A stretch of DNA of 64,000 nucleotides from Amorphochlora amoebiformis (GCA_054601695.1 BAAHQB010000123.1:310001-374000), one strand, 5' to 3'; positions 12,926 to 27,959 are shown, counted from the first letter of the stretch. Translations and numbers: made by a program. The notes: generated by a model from the letters alone, not told the origin.

Positions 12926-13002
12926 TACATTATACATACTATGTACATATATATCCTTATTATCATTATAAGAATTAAAAAATGCCTTATATTAGATTAT
13001 AT

Positions 13003-13061
<59 letters not shown>

Positions 13062-13092
13062 TAGATATGTACACTTGCATATGTATATAATA

Positions 13093-13129
<37 letters not shown>

Positions 13130-13180
13130 ATATGAATATATATGTATAGTAGACAGACAGATCTATGCATTCACACATAC

Positions 13181-13216
<36 letters not shown>

Positions 13217-13299
13217 CATATATTTATATATTTATGTATATATATATATATATATTTATAAGAATATGTACATATATATATATATATGTATATATATAT

Positions 13300-13337
<38 letters not shown>

Positions 13338-13338
13338 C

Positions 13339-13386
13339 CTCAATATAGTCCCCTATGACGTACCAGTCTCTTCCCCCATCGGAACC
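13339..13386 (-). CDS. GH32 exon 14: WYVIGDY
   Basis: 48 nt encoding [16 protein letters not shown], the family ..HDYYAIGTY strand. Acceptor TTATTATTAG, donor ATTGAG|GTAATA, phase 0 to 0. Confidence 0.9.
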
Positions 13387-13446
13387 CTAATAATAATTCG
13401 GGCATACATAAATAATTGTAAACGTAGACATAGTATATATATATAC

Positions 13447-13570
<124 letters not shown>

Positions 13571-13604
13571 TATAGCGTTTATCGCCTGCTTTTGGGGATC
13601 CTGG

Positions 13605-13675
<71 letters not shown>

Positions 13676-13760
13676 GTATAAAATAATATGTATATATATA
13701 TATATGTATATAAAATAATATGTATACATATATATATATATATATATAAGTATATAAATC

Positions 13761-13794
<34 letters not shown>

Positions 13795-13830
13795 TTAAGT
13801 ATATATACACACATATATATAATACATATA

Positions 13831-13870
<40 letters not shown>

Positions 13871-13874
13871 ATAC

Positions 13875-13916
13875 CTTGTACACCCATTTGTCCGTTCCAG
13901 GGATTACAAAGAAGTC
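13875..13916 (-). CDS. GH32 exon 13: DFFVIPG
   Basis: 42 nt, phase 0 to 0, encoding [14 protein letters not shown]. It continues ECPDFF and matches the .KHVLK strand. Acceptor CATATCCAG, donor TACAAG|GTATGG. Confidence 0.9.
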
Positions 13917-13987
13917 CTGGATATGGTATACATAACATATATCATATATATATATGTTATATATATATATATAGTTATGTACATATA

Positions 13988-14020
<33 letters not shown>

Positions 14021-14109
14021 TACTTAGACATGTACACTTTCTACATAACGATATTTATATATATGTATATATATATATATATGTGTATATATACATATAT
14101 ATATATACA

Positions 14110-14151
<42 letters not shown>

Positions 14152-14206
14152 TATGTCTATACATACATTTATACATATATGTATATATATATATACAGAT
14201 TAGTAC

Positions 14207-14252
14207 CGGACATTCTGCAAAACCGGTCGTGGGAAAGAAAATCCCTGTGTAC
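14207..14252 (-). CDS. GH32 exon 12: AECP acid/base motif
   Basis: Encodes [15 protein letters not shown]. The Glu of ECP is the GH32 acid/base catalyst. Acceptor TATTAG|G, donor TGTCCG|GTACTA, phase 0. Confidence 0.9.
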
Positions 14253-14259
14253 CTAATAT

Positions 14260-14990
<731 letters not shown>

Positions 14991-15015
14991 ACATACGAAA
15001 TCAAATCAATCATAC

Positions 15016-15074
15016 GTCCAGTCGATAAAATCCTTCGACTTCCACATACACGACCCTTTATTACACCCTGTGAG
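15016..15074 (-). CDS. GH32 exon 11: WKSKDF..W
   Basis: 59 nt encoding LTGCNKGSCMWKSKDFIDW, the family Y.SKDF..W block. Acceptor CCTGTATGTCGTAG, donor TGGAC|GTATGA, phase 2. The plus strand shows a competing open frame here that was rejected. Confidence 0.88.
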
Positions 15075-15254
15075 CTACGACATACAGGTAAGAATCTATC
15101 AATTGCGTATACTTTCAAATGAAATCAAGAATAAATCGGAAACAGAGAGGGTGAGAGAGAGAGAGGGAGAGATCTGAGCTGGGAGACCCACGAAACAGCG
15201 AGAAAATATTGAGAAAAAAAGAGCCAATGGGAAGAAATTGTGTAAAAAACTTGG

Positions 15255-15289
15255 CGTTTTTACAATATTGCACGGATGAATATATGTAG

Positions 15290-15335
<46 letters not shown>

Positions 15336-15523
15336 ATTGTATATATATATATATATATATAAATTAAATAAATATATATTTTATGTATATATATATGTAT
15401 GTATAAATATATATATATATATATATTTTTATATATATATGTATATAATCCGAGAGAGAGAAAGAGAGAGAGAGAGAGACATAGCTCCGACTTTATCGAT
15501 AATATATTGCACATGAATACATA

Positions 15524-15557
<34 letters not shown>

Positions 15558-15606
15558 TTATATAATATTATATTTCTGATATATAGTGATACACATATTT
15601 TATATA

Positions 15607-15655
<49 letters not shown>

Positions 15656-15740
15656 TAGCTTAAACTTTAACTACAAAATATTACATAGATGAATACATGT
15701 AGATTAATATATATATATAAATAAATATAATATATATATA

Positions 15741-15780
<40 letters not shown>

Positions 15781-15819
15781 TCAGTGTTGGAGTTTATCAG
15801 TGAGTGGGTTATCAGTGTG

Positions 15820-15860
<41 letters not shown>

Positions 15861-15960
15861 TATATATAATATATATATATATATAAATAAATATATATAT
15901 ATATATGTATATATATAGTTATAAGTGTTGGAGTTTATCAGTGAGTGGGCTTGTTATGAG
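15255..15960. repeat. GH32 intron 10 repeats
   Basis: Three related copies of a word near ATATTGCAC.TGAATA (15262, 15500, 15685) and two of GTGTTGGAGTTTATCAGTGA (15785, 15927), the latter the donor flank of exon 10. (TA)n lies between. Confidence 0.75.
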
Positions 15961-15973
15961 TGTTATAGATTAC

Positions 15974-16023
15974 CATTCTCCAGACCCCATCCTTGCCTTG
16001 CCAACCCTCAGTTGGGTCTCGAA

Positions 16024-16026
<3 letters not shown>
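15974..16026 (-). CDS. GH32 exon 10: FRDP motif
   Basis: Encodes FRDPTEGWQGKDGVWRM; the Asp of RDP is the transition-state-stabilising residue. Acceptor AAATGACAG|AT, donor AGAATG|GTAATC. The acceptor flank is repeated eight more times upstream (to 17480). Confidence 0.92.
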
Positions 16027-17480
<1,454 letters not shown>

Positions 17481-17500
17481 TACTATATATATATATATAC

Positions 17501-17553
<53 letters not shown>

Positions 17554-17674
17554 CTTTACACATACATATATATATATATATCATATTATATATATGTATA
17601 TATATATATATGTACATATATATATATATATATTGTATACATATTATATACATATATATACATATATATATATA

Positions 17675-17706
<32 letters not shown>

Positions 17707-17797
17707 TGCATATCTGTACATATAAATGTACTTGAATCTATTTTTATGTCTTTCATTATATATGTATATACATACTACATACGTACATATACATGTT

Positions 17798-17859
<62 letters not shown>

Positions 17860-17864
<5 letters not shown>

Positions 17865-17951
17865 TGTACCTGTGCTTATCGCTAGCATTAGGGTTAGGGC
17901 GTTAGGTTTGGACTTAGTTTTGGGGCTTGAGTTTTGGTCGGATTAGGACAG

Positions 17952-18004
<53 letters not shown>

Positions 18005-18099
18005 TGTACCTGTGCTTATCGCTAGCATTAGGGTTAGGGCGTTAGGTTTGGACTTAGTTTTGGGGCTTGAGCTTTGGTCGGATTAGGGCAGATATATAT

Positions 18100-18144
<45 letters not shown>

Positions 18145-18237
18145 TGTACCTGTGCTTATCGCTAGCATTAGGGTTAGGGCGTTAGGTTTGGACTTAGTTT
18201 TGGGGCTTGAGTTTTGGTCGGATTAGAGCAGATATAT

Positions 18238-18279
<42 letters not shown>

Positions 18280-18366
18280 GTGTACCTATGGTTATCGCTA
18301 GCATTAGGGTTAGGGCTTTAGGTTTGGATTTAGTTTTGGGGCTTCAATTTTAGTCAGATTAGAGCA
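17860..18366 (+). repeat. Four inverted units fused to TTAGGG-like DNA
   Basis: Four ~90-nt units beginning TTCATGTACCTGTGCTTATC GCTAGCATTAGGG, then GGACTTAGTTTTGGGGCTTG. The first half is the reverse complement of part of the 16-17.5 kb unit. (TA)n separates them. Confidence 0.85.
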
Positions 18367-18409
18367 TTGGTTTGAATGTCACTTTAGATTACGTCCTTGG
18401 TTAGAGCTC

Positions 18410-19195
18410 GGGTTTCGGGTTAGGGTTAGTGTTAGGGTTAGGGGTTAGGGTTAGGGTTAGGGGTTAGGGTTAGGGTTCGGGGTTAGGGTTAGGGTTCGGG
18501 TTAGGGTTAGGATTAGGGCTGGGGTTAGGGTTAGGGTAAGCGTTAGAGGTTCGGGTTAGGGTTAGGGTGAGAGTCAGGGCTTAGGGCTGGGGGTTCGGGT
18601 TAGGGTTAGGGTGAGAGTTTGGGGGGTTAGGGTTTGGGTTAGGGTTAGGGTTAGGGTTAGGGCTGGGGTTAGGGTTAGGGTAATCCTTAGGTTCGGGTTA
18701 GGGTTGGGGTGAGAGTTAGAGTTAGGGTTAGGGGTTCGGTTTAGGATTAGGGTGAGAGTCAGGGCTTAGGGTTGGGGGTTCGGGTTAGGGTTAGGGTGAG
18801 AGTTTGGGGGTTAGAGTTAGGGTTAGGGTTAGGGCTAGGGCTGGGGTTAGGGTTAGGGTAATCCTTAGAGGTTCGGGTTAGGGTTAGGGTGAGAGTCAGA
18901 GCTTAGGGTTAGGGGTTCGGGTTAGGGTTAGGGTGAGAGTCAGGGCTTAGGGTTAGGGGTTCGGGTTAGGATAGGGTGAGAGTTTGGGGGGTAGGGTTAG
19001 GGGTTCGGGTTAAGGTCAGGGTGAGAGTTAGGGCTTAGGGTTAGGTAGAGTCACGGCTTAGGGTTAGGGGTTCGGGTTAGGGTTAGGGTTAGATTAGGAT
19101 TAGGGTTAGGGTTAGGGTTAAGGTAAGGGTGAGAGTCAGGGCTTAGGATTAGGGTTAGGGTTAGGGTTAGGGTTAGGGTTAGGGTTAGGGATAGT
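18410..19195 (+). repeat. ~0.8-kb degenerate TTAGGG field
   Basis: TTAGGG/TTCGGG/CTAGGG variants with a higher-order pattern (GTTCGGGTTAGG, GTGAGAGTCAGGGCTTAGGG). In GH32 intron 9, immediately downstream of exon 9. Confidence 0.92.
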
Positions 19196-19210
19196 TGCCT
19201 TTTGTGTCAC

Positions 19211-19248
19211 TAGGACGGTTCATGATAGGGTTGAAGATTGGTTTGACC
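19211..19248 (-). CDS. GH32 exon 9: VKPIFNPIM
   Basis: 38 nt encoding [12 protein letters not shown], the WVK...NP.. segment before FRDP. Acceptor AAACCAG|G, donor CCTA|GTGACA. Phase agrees with exons 8 and 10. Confidence 0.87.
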
Positions 19249-19250
19249 CT

Positions 19251-19307
<57 letters not shown>

Positions 19308-19437
19308 GAATATGTACATATTGATTTATTTATATACAATTATGAGTAATTCTTATATAGTGTATATCGCGTACATATATGTAAGTTCCTTCAAAGTTTT
19401 TGTCAGATTGTTATTAGAATGCTGGCGTTGGAATGCC

Positions 19438-19494
<57 letters not shown>

Positions 19495-19499
19495 ATGCA

Positions 19500-19552
19500 T
19501 GTAAAAATGTACCATCTAGTAAGATCGCTGTCATATACACACACACACACAC

Positions 19553-19594
<42 letters not shown>

Positions 19595-19674
19595 GTAGAT
19601 ATATATACATATTCATATATATATATATATATATGTATGTAAAAATCTAAGTACCATCTAGTAAGATCACTGTC

Positions 19675-19741
<67 letters not shown>

Positions 19742-19842
19742 ATATATAGATATATATATATATATTTACATATACATATATAAATTTATATTCTTATAAA
19801 TGCAAGTAAAACCTACCATCTAGTAAGATCACTGTCATATAT

Positions 19843-19927
<85 letters not shown>

Positions 19928-20003
19928 GTGTGTATTTACATATACATATATGAATACATATTCTTATACATGTATCATCTAGTAAGATCACTGTCATGTA
20001 TAT

Positions 20004-20043
<40 letters not shown>

Positions 20044-20190
20044 GTATTTGTATATATGCATATATATTCGTGTGTATATATGTATATATGTGTATATATA
20101 TTCACATATACATATCTAAATATATATTCTTATTGTATGTGTGTGTAAGAATCTAAGTACCATCTAGTAAGGTCACTGTCATATATATAT
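19500..20190 (-). repeat. Five decoy donors of GH32 exon 8
   Basis: Copies of ACCATCTAGTAAGATC.CTGTC (plus strand) at about 19510, 19652, 19814, 19976 and 20158: the last ~20 nt of exon 8 plus donor and intron start, separated by TA/CA. Confidence 0.92.
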
Positions 20191-20200
20191 ACACACACAC

Positions 20201-20255
<55 letters not shown>

Positions 20256-20384
20256 ATGTATACATGCATATATATATATATATATATATTCGTGTGTATA
20301 TATGTATATGTGTATATATACATATTCACATATACATATATATATATATATTCTTATTATATATGTATGTAGAAATCTAAGTAC

Positions 20385-20437
20385 CATCTAGTAAGATCAC
20401 TGTCGCTATCGGGCGCAGGGACAGCATGGATCATAAC
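20385..20437 (-). CDS. GH32 exon 8: AVP..SD..L..W
   Basis: Encodes [17 protein letters not shown]; a Trp codon is completed by exon 9. It corresponds to the AVP.N.SDP.L..W segment of acid invertases. The donor AGATG|GTACTT and adjoining exon end are duplicated five times downstream. Confidence 0.88.
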
Positions 20438-20439
20438 CT

Positions 20440-20450
20440 ATTCATAATAT

Positions 20451-20490
<40 letters not shown>

Positions 20491-20880
20491 TATTAATATA
20501 TACATACACATACACATATATATTATACACACACACATATACATATACACATACATACACATATATATATATGTACATGTGTATGTACACATATATATAC
20601 ATATATACATATATGTATATATAATGGAAACAGTTAAATCCGTCAAGAATAACACATATTTGAACTAAATTGCCATCATATATGTATATATATATATGCA
20701 TATATATGTATATATATATATATATTATATATAGATGTATATATATATATATATGTATATATAGATGTATATACATATATATGTATAATATTATATATAC
20801 TATATATATATATATATATTATATATATATATATATGTATATATATAAATATGTATATATATATATATTAATATATAAAT
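20440..20880. repeat. (TA)n filler in GH32 intron 7
   Basis: TA runs with a short unique island at 20605-20670 that can be read as a minus exon but breaks the family alignment. Confidence 0.8.
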
Positions 20881-20884
20881 ATAT

Positions 20885-20937
20885 TTGTAATCACTGGTGA
20901 TCCATAGTTCGAGAACATGATTACCTTTTATTAAACC

Positions 20938-20977
<40 letters not shown>

Positions 20978-21152
20978 ATAAATACATATAGATATATACA
21001 TATATATATATATATACATACATGTACATATATTTGTAATCACTGTTGATCCATTGTTCGAGAACATGATAACCGTCAAGTCAATTACATAATATACATA
21101 TATATATATATACATATATATATATGATATAAATACATATAGATATATACAT

Positions 21153-21198
<46 letters not shown>

Positions 21199-21283
21199 AT
21201 ATTTGTAACTACTGTTGATCCATTGTTCGAGAACATGATATCCGTCAAGTCAATTATATCAATAGAATAACATTTTTGACGAC
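20885..21283. repeat. Three-copy ~60-bp repeat
   Basis: Copies near 20887, 21030 and 21207 of TTTGTAATCACTGTTGATCC with GTTCGAGAACATGAT, the last two followed by CGTCAAGTCAATTA. (TA)n between. In GH32 intron 7. Confidence 0.9.
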
Positions 21284-21304
21284 TTGGTTAATGACTTCTT
21301 TTCT

Positions 21305-21525
21305 TGCTTCGGAACCCAAGGATTCCTCCTTCGGAACCCATGGATTCCTCCTTCGGAACCCATGGATTCCTCCTTCGGAACCGATGGATTCCTCCTTCGG
21401 AACCCATGGATTCCTCCTTCGGAACCAATGGATTCCTCCTTCGGAACCCATGGATTCCTCCTTCGGAACCCATGGATTCCTCCTTCGGAACCCATGGATT
21501 CATCCTTCGGAACCCATGGGTTCCG
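21305..21525. repeat. 22-bp tandem repeat, ten copies
   Basis: Unit GGAACCCATGGATTCCTCCT TC with few substitutions; open in all six frames because 22 is not a multiple of three and stops are absent. No splice evidence makes it coding. Confidence 0.95.
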
Positions 21526-21619
21526 GCATCATTAGCCTACTGATCTAACTGTTGTCGGAGTAGGGTCGATTTTCTTGTGGTTAAGTAGTTATAGGTTCCG
21601 TTGTGTTAACAGTATATTT

Positions 21620-21638
21620 ATGTGTATATGTGTATATA

Positions 21639-21701
<63 letters not shown>

Positions 21702-21945
21702 ACAAAAATTGTTATCATATGTATATGTTCATCCTGTATTGTGTTTACATGTTTCAATTAAGTTGTGTACACATATATTGTTATACATACGTACATATAT
21801 ATATATATATATGTCTGTACACACATACATACACATATACATGCATATAAATATATATATTTACACATACACATACATACATATATATATATGTATATAA
21901 TGTATACATATATGTAGTATATACATATATATGTGTATATATATT
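21620..21945. repeat. (TA)n filler, GH32 intron 7
   Basis: TA/CA runs, no exon seen. Confidence 0.85.
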
Positions 21946-21949
21946 ATAC

Positions 21950-21987
21950 CTTGCCGCATTGCACAGAGTAAGTCAGCACAGGCGTTC
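21950..21987 (-). CDS. GH32 exon 7: TPVLTY
   Basis: 38 nt encoding TPVLTYSVQCGK, aligning with the family G.PV..YTG..QC strand. Acceptor TTACTTTCGCAG, donor AAG|GTATAA, phase 0. Confidence 0.85.
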
Positions 21988-22049
21988 CTGCGAAAGTAAA
22001 TATACGTATTTTATATAGATTTCAATATGCATTATATACATTTGTATAC

Positions 22050-22100
22050 ATAAATATCTATCTACGATAACAGTATGCATGTATGTGCGTGAATGTATTC

Positions 22101-22161
<61 letters not shown>

Positions 22162-22261
22162 GTAAACAACAGAAGTATACAACAAAAGCCAGAAAGTCAA
22201 AGAGAGCACATGCATATATATATATATATATATATATATTTCTATATACACACATATATAT

Positions 22262-22320
<59 letters not shown>
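22050..22320. repeat. (TA)n filler, GH32 intron 6
   Basis: TA runs with a short unique island at 22160-22215; no exon. Confidence 0.85.
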
Positions 22321-22322
22321 AC

Positions 22323-22371
22323 CATCGATTATTGTTGCACTGCCGCTAAATATTCCTCCACAGTCGTAATC
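22323..22371 (-). CDS. GH32 exon 6: FSGSATI
   Basis: Encodes [16 protein letters not shown], the substrate-pocket FSGSA motif. Acceptor ATCTCAG. The donor GATG|GTCCAT has a GT but a poor extended consensus. Ends phase 1, matching exon 7. Confidence 0.9.
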
Positions 22372-22399
22372 CTGAGATGGATATATTTATTCGGTGGGC

Positions 22400-22430
22400 A
22401 TATTTGTTCGGTGGGCATATTTGTATACAT

Positions 22431-22467
<37 letters not shown>

Positions 22468-22623
22468 ATATATATATATATATATGTGTGTGTATATGTA
22501 TATGTACACATTACATATTCACATGCATACCTACTTACACAGGTAAAAAAATACAAATGTATACACACATATTTATTTGAATACATCAACATTTATATAT
22601 ATATATATATACATTTAATATGT

Positions 22624-22664
<41 letters not shown>

Positions 22665-22676
22665 ATATATATATAC

Positions 22677-22715
<39 letters not shown>

Positions 22716-22740
22716 CAATATATATATATGTATAAATTAA
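22400..22740. repeat. (TA)n filler, GH32 intron 5
   Basis: TA runs plus a doubled ATTCGGTGGGCATATTTGTT word near 22390-22420. Confidence 0.85.
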
Positions 22741-22747
22741 AAAATAC

Positions 22748-22795
22748 CTTATCTGGGGCGAGAGCAATGGGTAGGTCGGTCCAGTGAAGCAGATC
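22748..22795 (-). CDS. GH32 exon 5: DLLHWTDLPIALAPD
   Basis: 48 nt, phase 0 at both ends. DLLHWTDLPIALAPDK matches the strongly conserved DLVHW..LP.AL.PD block. Acceptor ATACTAG, donor AAG|GTATTT. Confidence 0.92.
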
Positions 22796-22799
22796 CTAG

Positions 22800-23163
22800 T
22801 ATATAATATACACACATTTATATATGAATTATATTATACGAATGGCAAACAATTACAAAAAAGTTGAAAAAAGCGGCTGATGTGTAACATATATCAATGT
22901 TTATATACGATTGTGATATGTATAGCACATAAATAACCAAGTTTGTATGAGTATAATACGTATGTATTTATGAGTATAATATATATATATATATATATAT
23001 TATATATTATATGTATATATATATAAATATATATATATATACATATGTGTGTGTATAATATTCTGAGATGTAAATACGCATGTTAATTTTGATATTTATA
23101 GCATATAAATATATCCATGTTTATAGAAGTACATATAAGTATCAATGTTTATGGCAGTACATA

Positions 23164-23200
<37 letters not shown>

Positions 23201-23235
23201 GTTTGATATACGGCTAGTGAATATATGTTATATTG

Positions 23236-23276
<41 letters not shown>

Positions 23277-23345
23277 ATATCATTCACAACACACGTGCCT
23301 ATAACATAAGTCCATCTAAGCACACAATATATACATATTTCTACA
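22800..23345. other. GH32 intron 4
   Basis: AT-rich with TA runs and TATAGCA..TAAATA words; no exon seen. Confidence 0.75.
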
Positions 23346-23353
23346 CCACATAC

Positions 23354-23384
23354 CTTAGATATCAAGTGGCTCCAATGCATATCG
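23354..23384 (-). CDS. GH32 exon 4: MHWSH
   Basis: 31-nt exon encoding DMHWSHLISK, the counterpart of the family HWGHAVS.D segment. Acceptor TGATGTCAG after TTTTTTAATT; donor CTAAG|GTATGT, phase 0. Confidence 0.88.
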
Positions 23385-23389
23385 CTGAC

Positions 23390-24010
23390 ATCACAAATTA
23401 AAAAACACTCCATTCAAAAATCAGAAAATCACACTTTTGAAAAATAGTTTTAGAGGTCAAGACATGTCGATATCACGCAGACTAGTGCTACCGTATACAC
23501 CAAACCCATACGAGATCACAGGCTTCGTTGGAATTCGTACTATTAGAGGTATAGCGCGGGATGTAAATAACGGTCCATGTCACAGTCAGTTTCGCCCCAC
23601 AAATAAGCACCAAAGCCTAGGAACTCTTATTTGGGTTCGGTTAGGGCCAAAAAACCGAGTTATTACCCGGTAGTAACCGGTCGTACCCGGAAGTAGCAGG
23701 GCATCGAGGAAAAAAAGAGCGTGACGTCACGGTATGTCACACAGGCAACCCACGGTACACACTCTAAGTACCCTTTTTGTAACTCAATTTGCAATACCTT
23801 GGTACCCGGATTACCTAACCCCGGAATAGGGAGGGATTGGCTCATCGCACTTGTGACAGGACGGGTAGTCACGCTTTTGGATCTGATCTACTCCTCAGCT
23901 ATGTAGTATTAGAGTTTGAGCAGGGCAAAGATCAGGTTAGAGGGCGATTTTGTGGGGGTTGGAGGGTAAGATAGCTTAGGTTGGGAGTGTGTTCTGTGGG
24001 TTTGTGGTTC
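23390..24010. other. GH32 intron 3, mostly unique
   Basis: About 600 nt of non-repetitive, relatively GC-rich sequence. Short open frames on both strands lack family motifs; treated as intronic. Confidence 0.6.
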
Positions 24011-24014
24011 ATAC

Positions 24015-24059
24015 CCCCAATTGTAGCCGTCTGGGTTGTATTGCATGAAGAGATGATAG
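24015..24059 (-). CDS. GH32 exon 3: YHLFMQYNP
   Basis: Encodes [14 protein letters not shown], the family YHLFYQYNP..W segment. Acceptor CCTCCAG|C, donor TGGGG|GTATGA. One base in and two bases out agree with both neighbours. Confidence 0.9.
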
Positions 24060-24064
24060 CTGGA

Positions 24065-25650
<1,586 letters not shown>

Positions 25651-25868
25651 GATATGAGAGAAGCTCAGGAATTAAGAAAGACGGCGAATTAGAATATTTA
25701 TTCAATACTTATTGATCCGGAAAATTGCATACATACACAATAAACGTAATACGTCAAGATTTGAGTAGCTGGGGCACGAGATAATATTCGAAAGAAAATT
25801 TATTCGGAGAGTTAGTACGCATTCATATCGGTTTATCAGAGTTTAAAGACACGTACGAAATGCCGAAC

Positions 25869-25921
25869 CTTCCGTTGAAGTACATCGGTCCATTCGGGTC
25901 ATTAACCCAGTTATGCATTGG
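25869..25921 (-). CDS. GH32 exon 2: NDPNG nucleophile motif
   Basis: Encodes PMHNWVNDPNGPMYFNG. The Asp in NDPNG is the GH32 nucleophile; plants usually have WMNDPNG, here WVNDPNG. Acceptor ACGTCAG follows a T/G-rich run; donor GGAAG|GTTCGG ends in phase 2 and matches exon 3. Confidence 0.9.
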
Positions 25922-26046
25922 CTGACGTCCCCCCCCGAAAAAAAAGACGCAAATAACAATTTCAAACGAATAAAAGAGTCAGAAAATCTATCTCCGAGTC
26001 TCCGGTGGCCGAGGGGAGTCCTCAGAGTTCACGGATGTTTACCTAC

Positions 26047-26262
26047 CCTTGGATGAAACGCGGGAAAGTACCCCGGTTTATTGTCAGAAGTATCCTCATG
26101 ACTCCTCCAAAAACTCGCGCAGACGAAAATTAACGTTGCGGAAGCCCACAAGTACGAAGAGGAAGCTATCCAGACCACAGGCATCGACCGAAATCTGCCC
26201 CGGTCAAAGCGGTGAGATTGGGACAGGGGCGGGACTTCTTCCACATTTAATCTGTCACACAT
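26047..26262 (-). CDS. GH32 exon 1: N-terminus with signal anchor
   Basis: 72 codons from ATG (26262-26260), the first Met after an in-frame stop. Residues 27-52 are hydrophobic (VVWIASSSYLWASATLIFV core), preceded by several Arg: a type II signal anchor as in plant vacuolar invertases. The end, YFPAFHPR, is the usual lead-in to the NDPNG motif. Donor CCAAGG|GTAGGT, phase 0. The start could lie in an unseen upstream exon. Confidence 0.8.
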
Positions 26263-26269
26263 AAATGTC

Positions 26270-27490
26270 ACAAATCATTTAACACTTTTAAAGGAGACCC
26301 TGTAATACTTCCCGATATCGTCTCCTTGGCCCTCCCTGCCTCTTTGGAAGCCCTCGACATGCCACGCAGTCGCACTGTGGTATTGCCATATACCAAGACC
26401 CACAGAGACAAGCTGGCTGGAGACACGAGCAAAGGACCAAACCTACCCAACATGACCGAAATTCAGGGATGAATTCAGTAGAGAGGCCTGGCGGTCCAAA
26501 AGAGTGTCGAAATTGAATTTCCAAGAAGTGCTGTAGGATCGGATTCGTGCTTTACCTCTGGAATACGAATAACGATTTACTGCTGTAAATTAGAACTGGT
26601 ATAACATCCATTTTATAGATTGGATCATTGAGATGCTAAAGTGTAAATGACGTAGACTAGGTAGAGTCGATTTTCTACAGACTAACATTGATCAATCGTG
26701 GACATATATAACTAGACTATTTGCACCCGGCGATGATTAGCACCCAGGGATGATTACTTTACTAACGGGTATTGTTCCCAGTCGTGATTGGATAAAGCTG
26801 CAAATATAGCTCTCAAAATAGAGTTACAATTTGGTAAAATCGAATAATGATTGATATTAACTTTTGTAGATCATGGTGCACATATGCAATCGAAGTATCA
26901 CTCATTGAAGTCTTGACACAAACTATGGTGATTAACCTTATTTAGCGTCATTGGTGTCTAGGGTGTACAGATCTGGAATGTTGAGTGTAAATTTACTAAT
27001 CTAGATTTGGTGAAGAGAATTAACATGGACCTATCATAGCCCCTGAAGCTGTACGGATGGAAATGCTGAGTATAGAATCTATTTCTGGAGAATCTGAGAT
27101 TTACAATTGAAATAACACGATCTCAATTATTTAAATAATGGGTTAGCTATTCGGATATTAAGGTAGGACGAAATCGGCCTAGTGTTGGACCGAGTGTAGA
27201 AGCGTAATCTAGCTCCCAGCACACTGGGAGCGGGCTGATGACGAAGACTGCACATTAGTGCTAGGCGACTACTCGCCGAGACGTGATGATGTAAGTCGAA
27301 CTGCTAAGCAGAAGATCGAGGCTTGGCTTGTTACCGTTCGTCCGTTAAAATTTACGCCATCGACTTTTAAGATTCAGGTAAACTTATTCCTGAATCGACG
27401 ATTGCCTGGTCCATTTCCAGCTCATCGGTCTTGTGGGAGACAATGTTCACTTCCGCACCAACATGAAAGCTTGAAAATGATTTTTTCTTT
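26270..27490. other. Divergent intergenic region, left part
   Basis: Unique DNA upstream of the invertase start, with no TA arrays. It should contain the promoter, but no motif is certain. A plus-strand candidate segment at 27213-27375 (with GTAAGT at 27293 and CAG|GTAAAC at 27376) may be a further exon of the next feature; phase could not be fixed. Confidence 0.5.
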
Positions 27491-27494
27491 TCAG

Positions 27495-27620
27495 CCAGTT
27501 CTCGCCGGAGAGCAAATCTTCGATTTTCCCTCGAGCAGTGACGGCGACATCTGCGACCTCTGTTCTGCACGAGGAGGGACCGTCGGAAGCTCCCTGTTGG
27601 AGAGGCCTTCTCGTTGCGGA
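27495..27620 (+). CDS. Candidate gene 4 exon a
   Basis: Acceptor TTTTTTCTTTTCAG|C and donor GCGGA|GTATGC bound 41 codons (QFSPESKSSIFPRAV... to ...CWRGLLVA) in phase with exon b. Unknown family. If unspliced, the frame runs on to TAA at 27727-27729. The minus strand is also open here, so strand is uncertain. Confidence 0.4.
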
Positions 27621-27838
27621 GTATGCACCCGTCCATCGTGCTCAAAACGACCCAGTCGTGAATGATTGCGTCATTGATTGGCTGGTTGTGGGATATCTTG
27701 GTGATATAATTTTAGTTGAAATTACCTAACTTTATGATGAAACAGTTGAATGGAAATTCCCTCAAAGGGAAAGTCACGGTACACAATCGGTTCTTCTTCC
27801 TTGCCCCCTTCCCCCCCCCTTCCTCCCTCTTGTGGCAG

Positions 27839-27959
27839 AATAAGGGGTTTGGCAGGGAAGAAATTGAACGGGATTTTCCCCGCGCTTCGGCAAGGGCGGA
27901 TTTACGCGATTTTTTCGCAAGGACAACGTTCCGAACCCCTTTGTCCGATTAGCTCAAGC
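27839..27959 (+). CDS. Candidate gene 4 exon b
   Basis: Very strong acceptor: about 45 nt of pyrimidines then GTGGCAG. Donor AAGC|GTGAGT is consensus. Forty codons beginning IRGLAGKKLNGIF and ending EPLCPISSS. Phase fits exons a and c. No family recognised. Confidence 0.45.

Noticed and set aside
18410-19195. True chromosome end
   Set aside because: Genes continue on both sides and repeats occur in both orientations, so these are interstitial.
19375-19421. Minus-strand exon between GH32 exons 8 and 9
   Set aside because: Exon 8 joins exon 9 directly in phase (..LTR-W-VKPIFNP..), matching the family; including this piece breaks it.
20609-21283. Two more minus-strand exon-like islands
   Set aside because: GH32 exon 7 to exon 8 is already contiguous in phase and in family alignment.
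25983-26472. Plus-strand two-exon gene
   Set aside because: Looks protein-like and phase-consistent, but the minus strand there encodes the invertase N-terminus leading directly into NDPNG.
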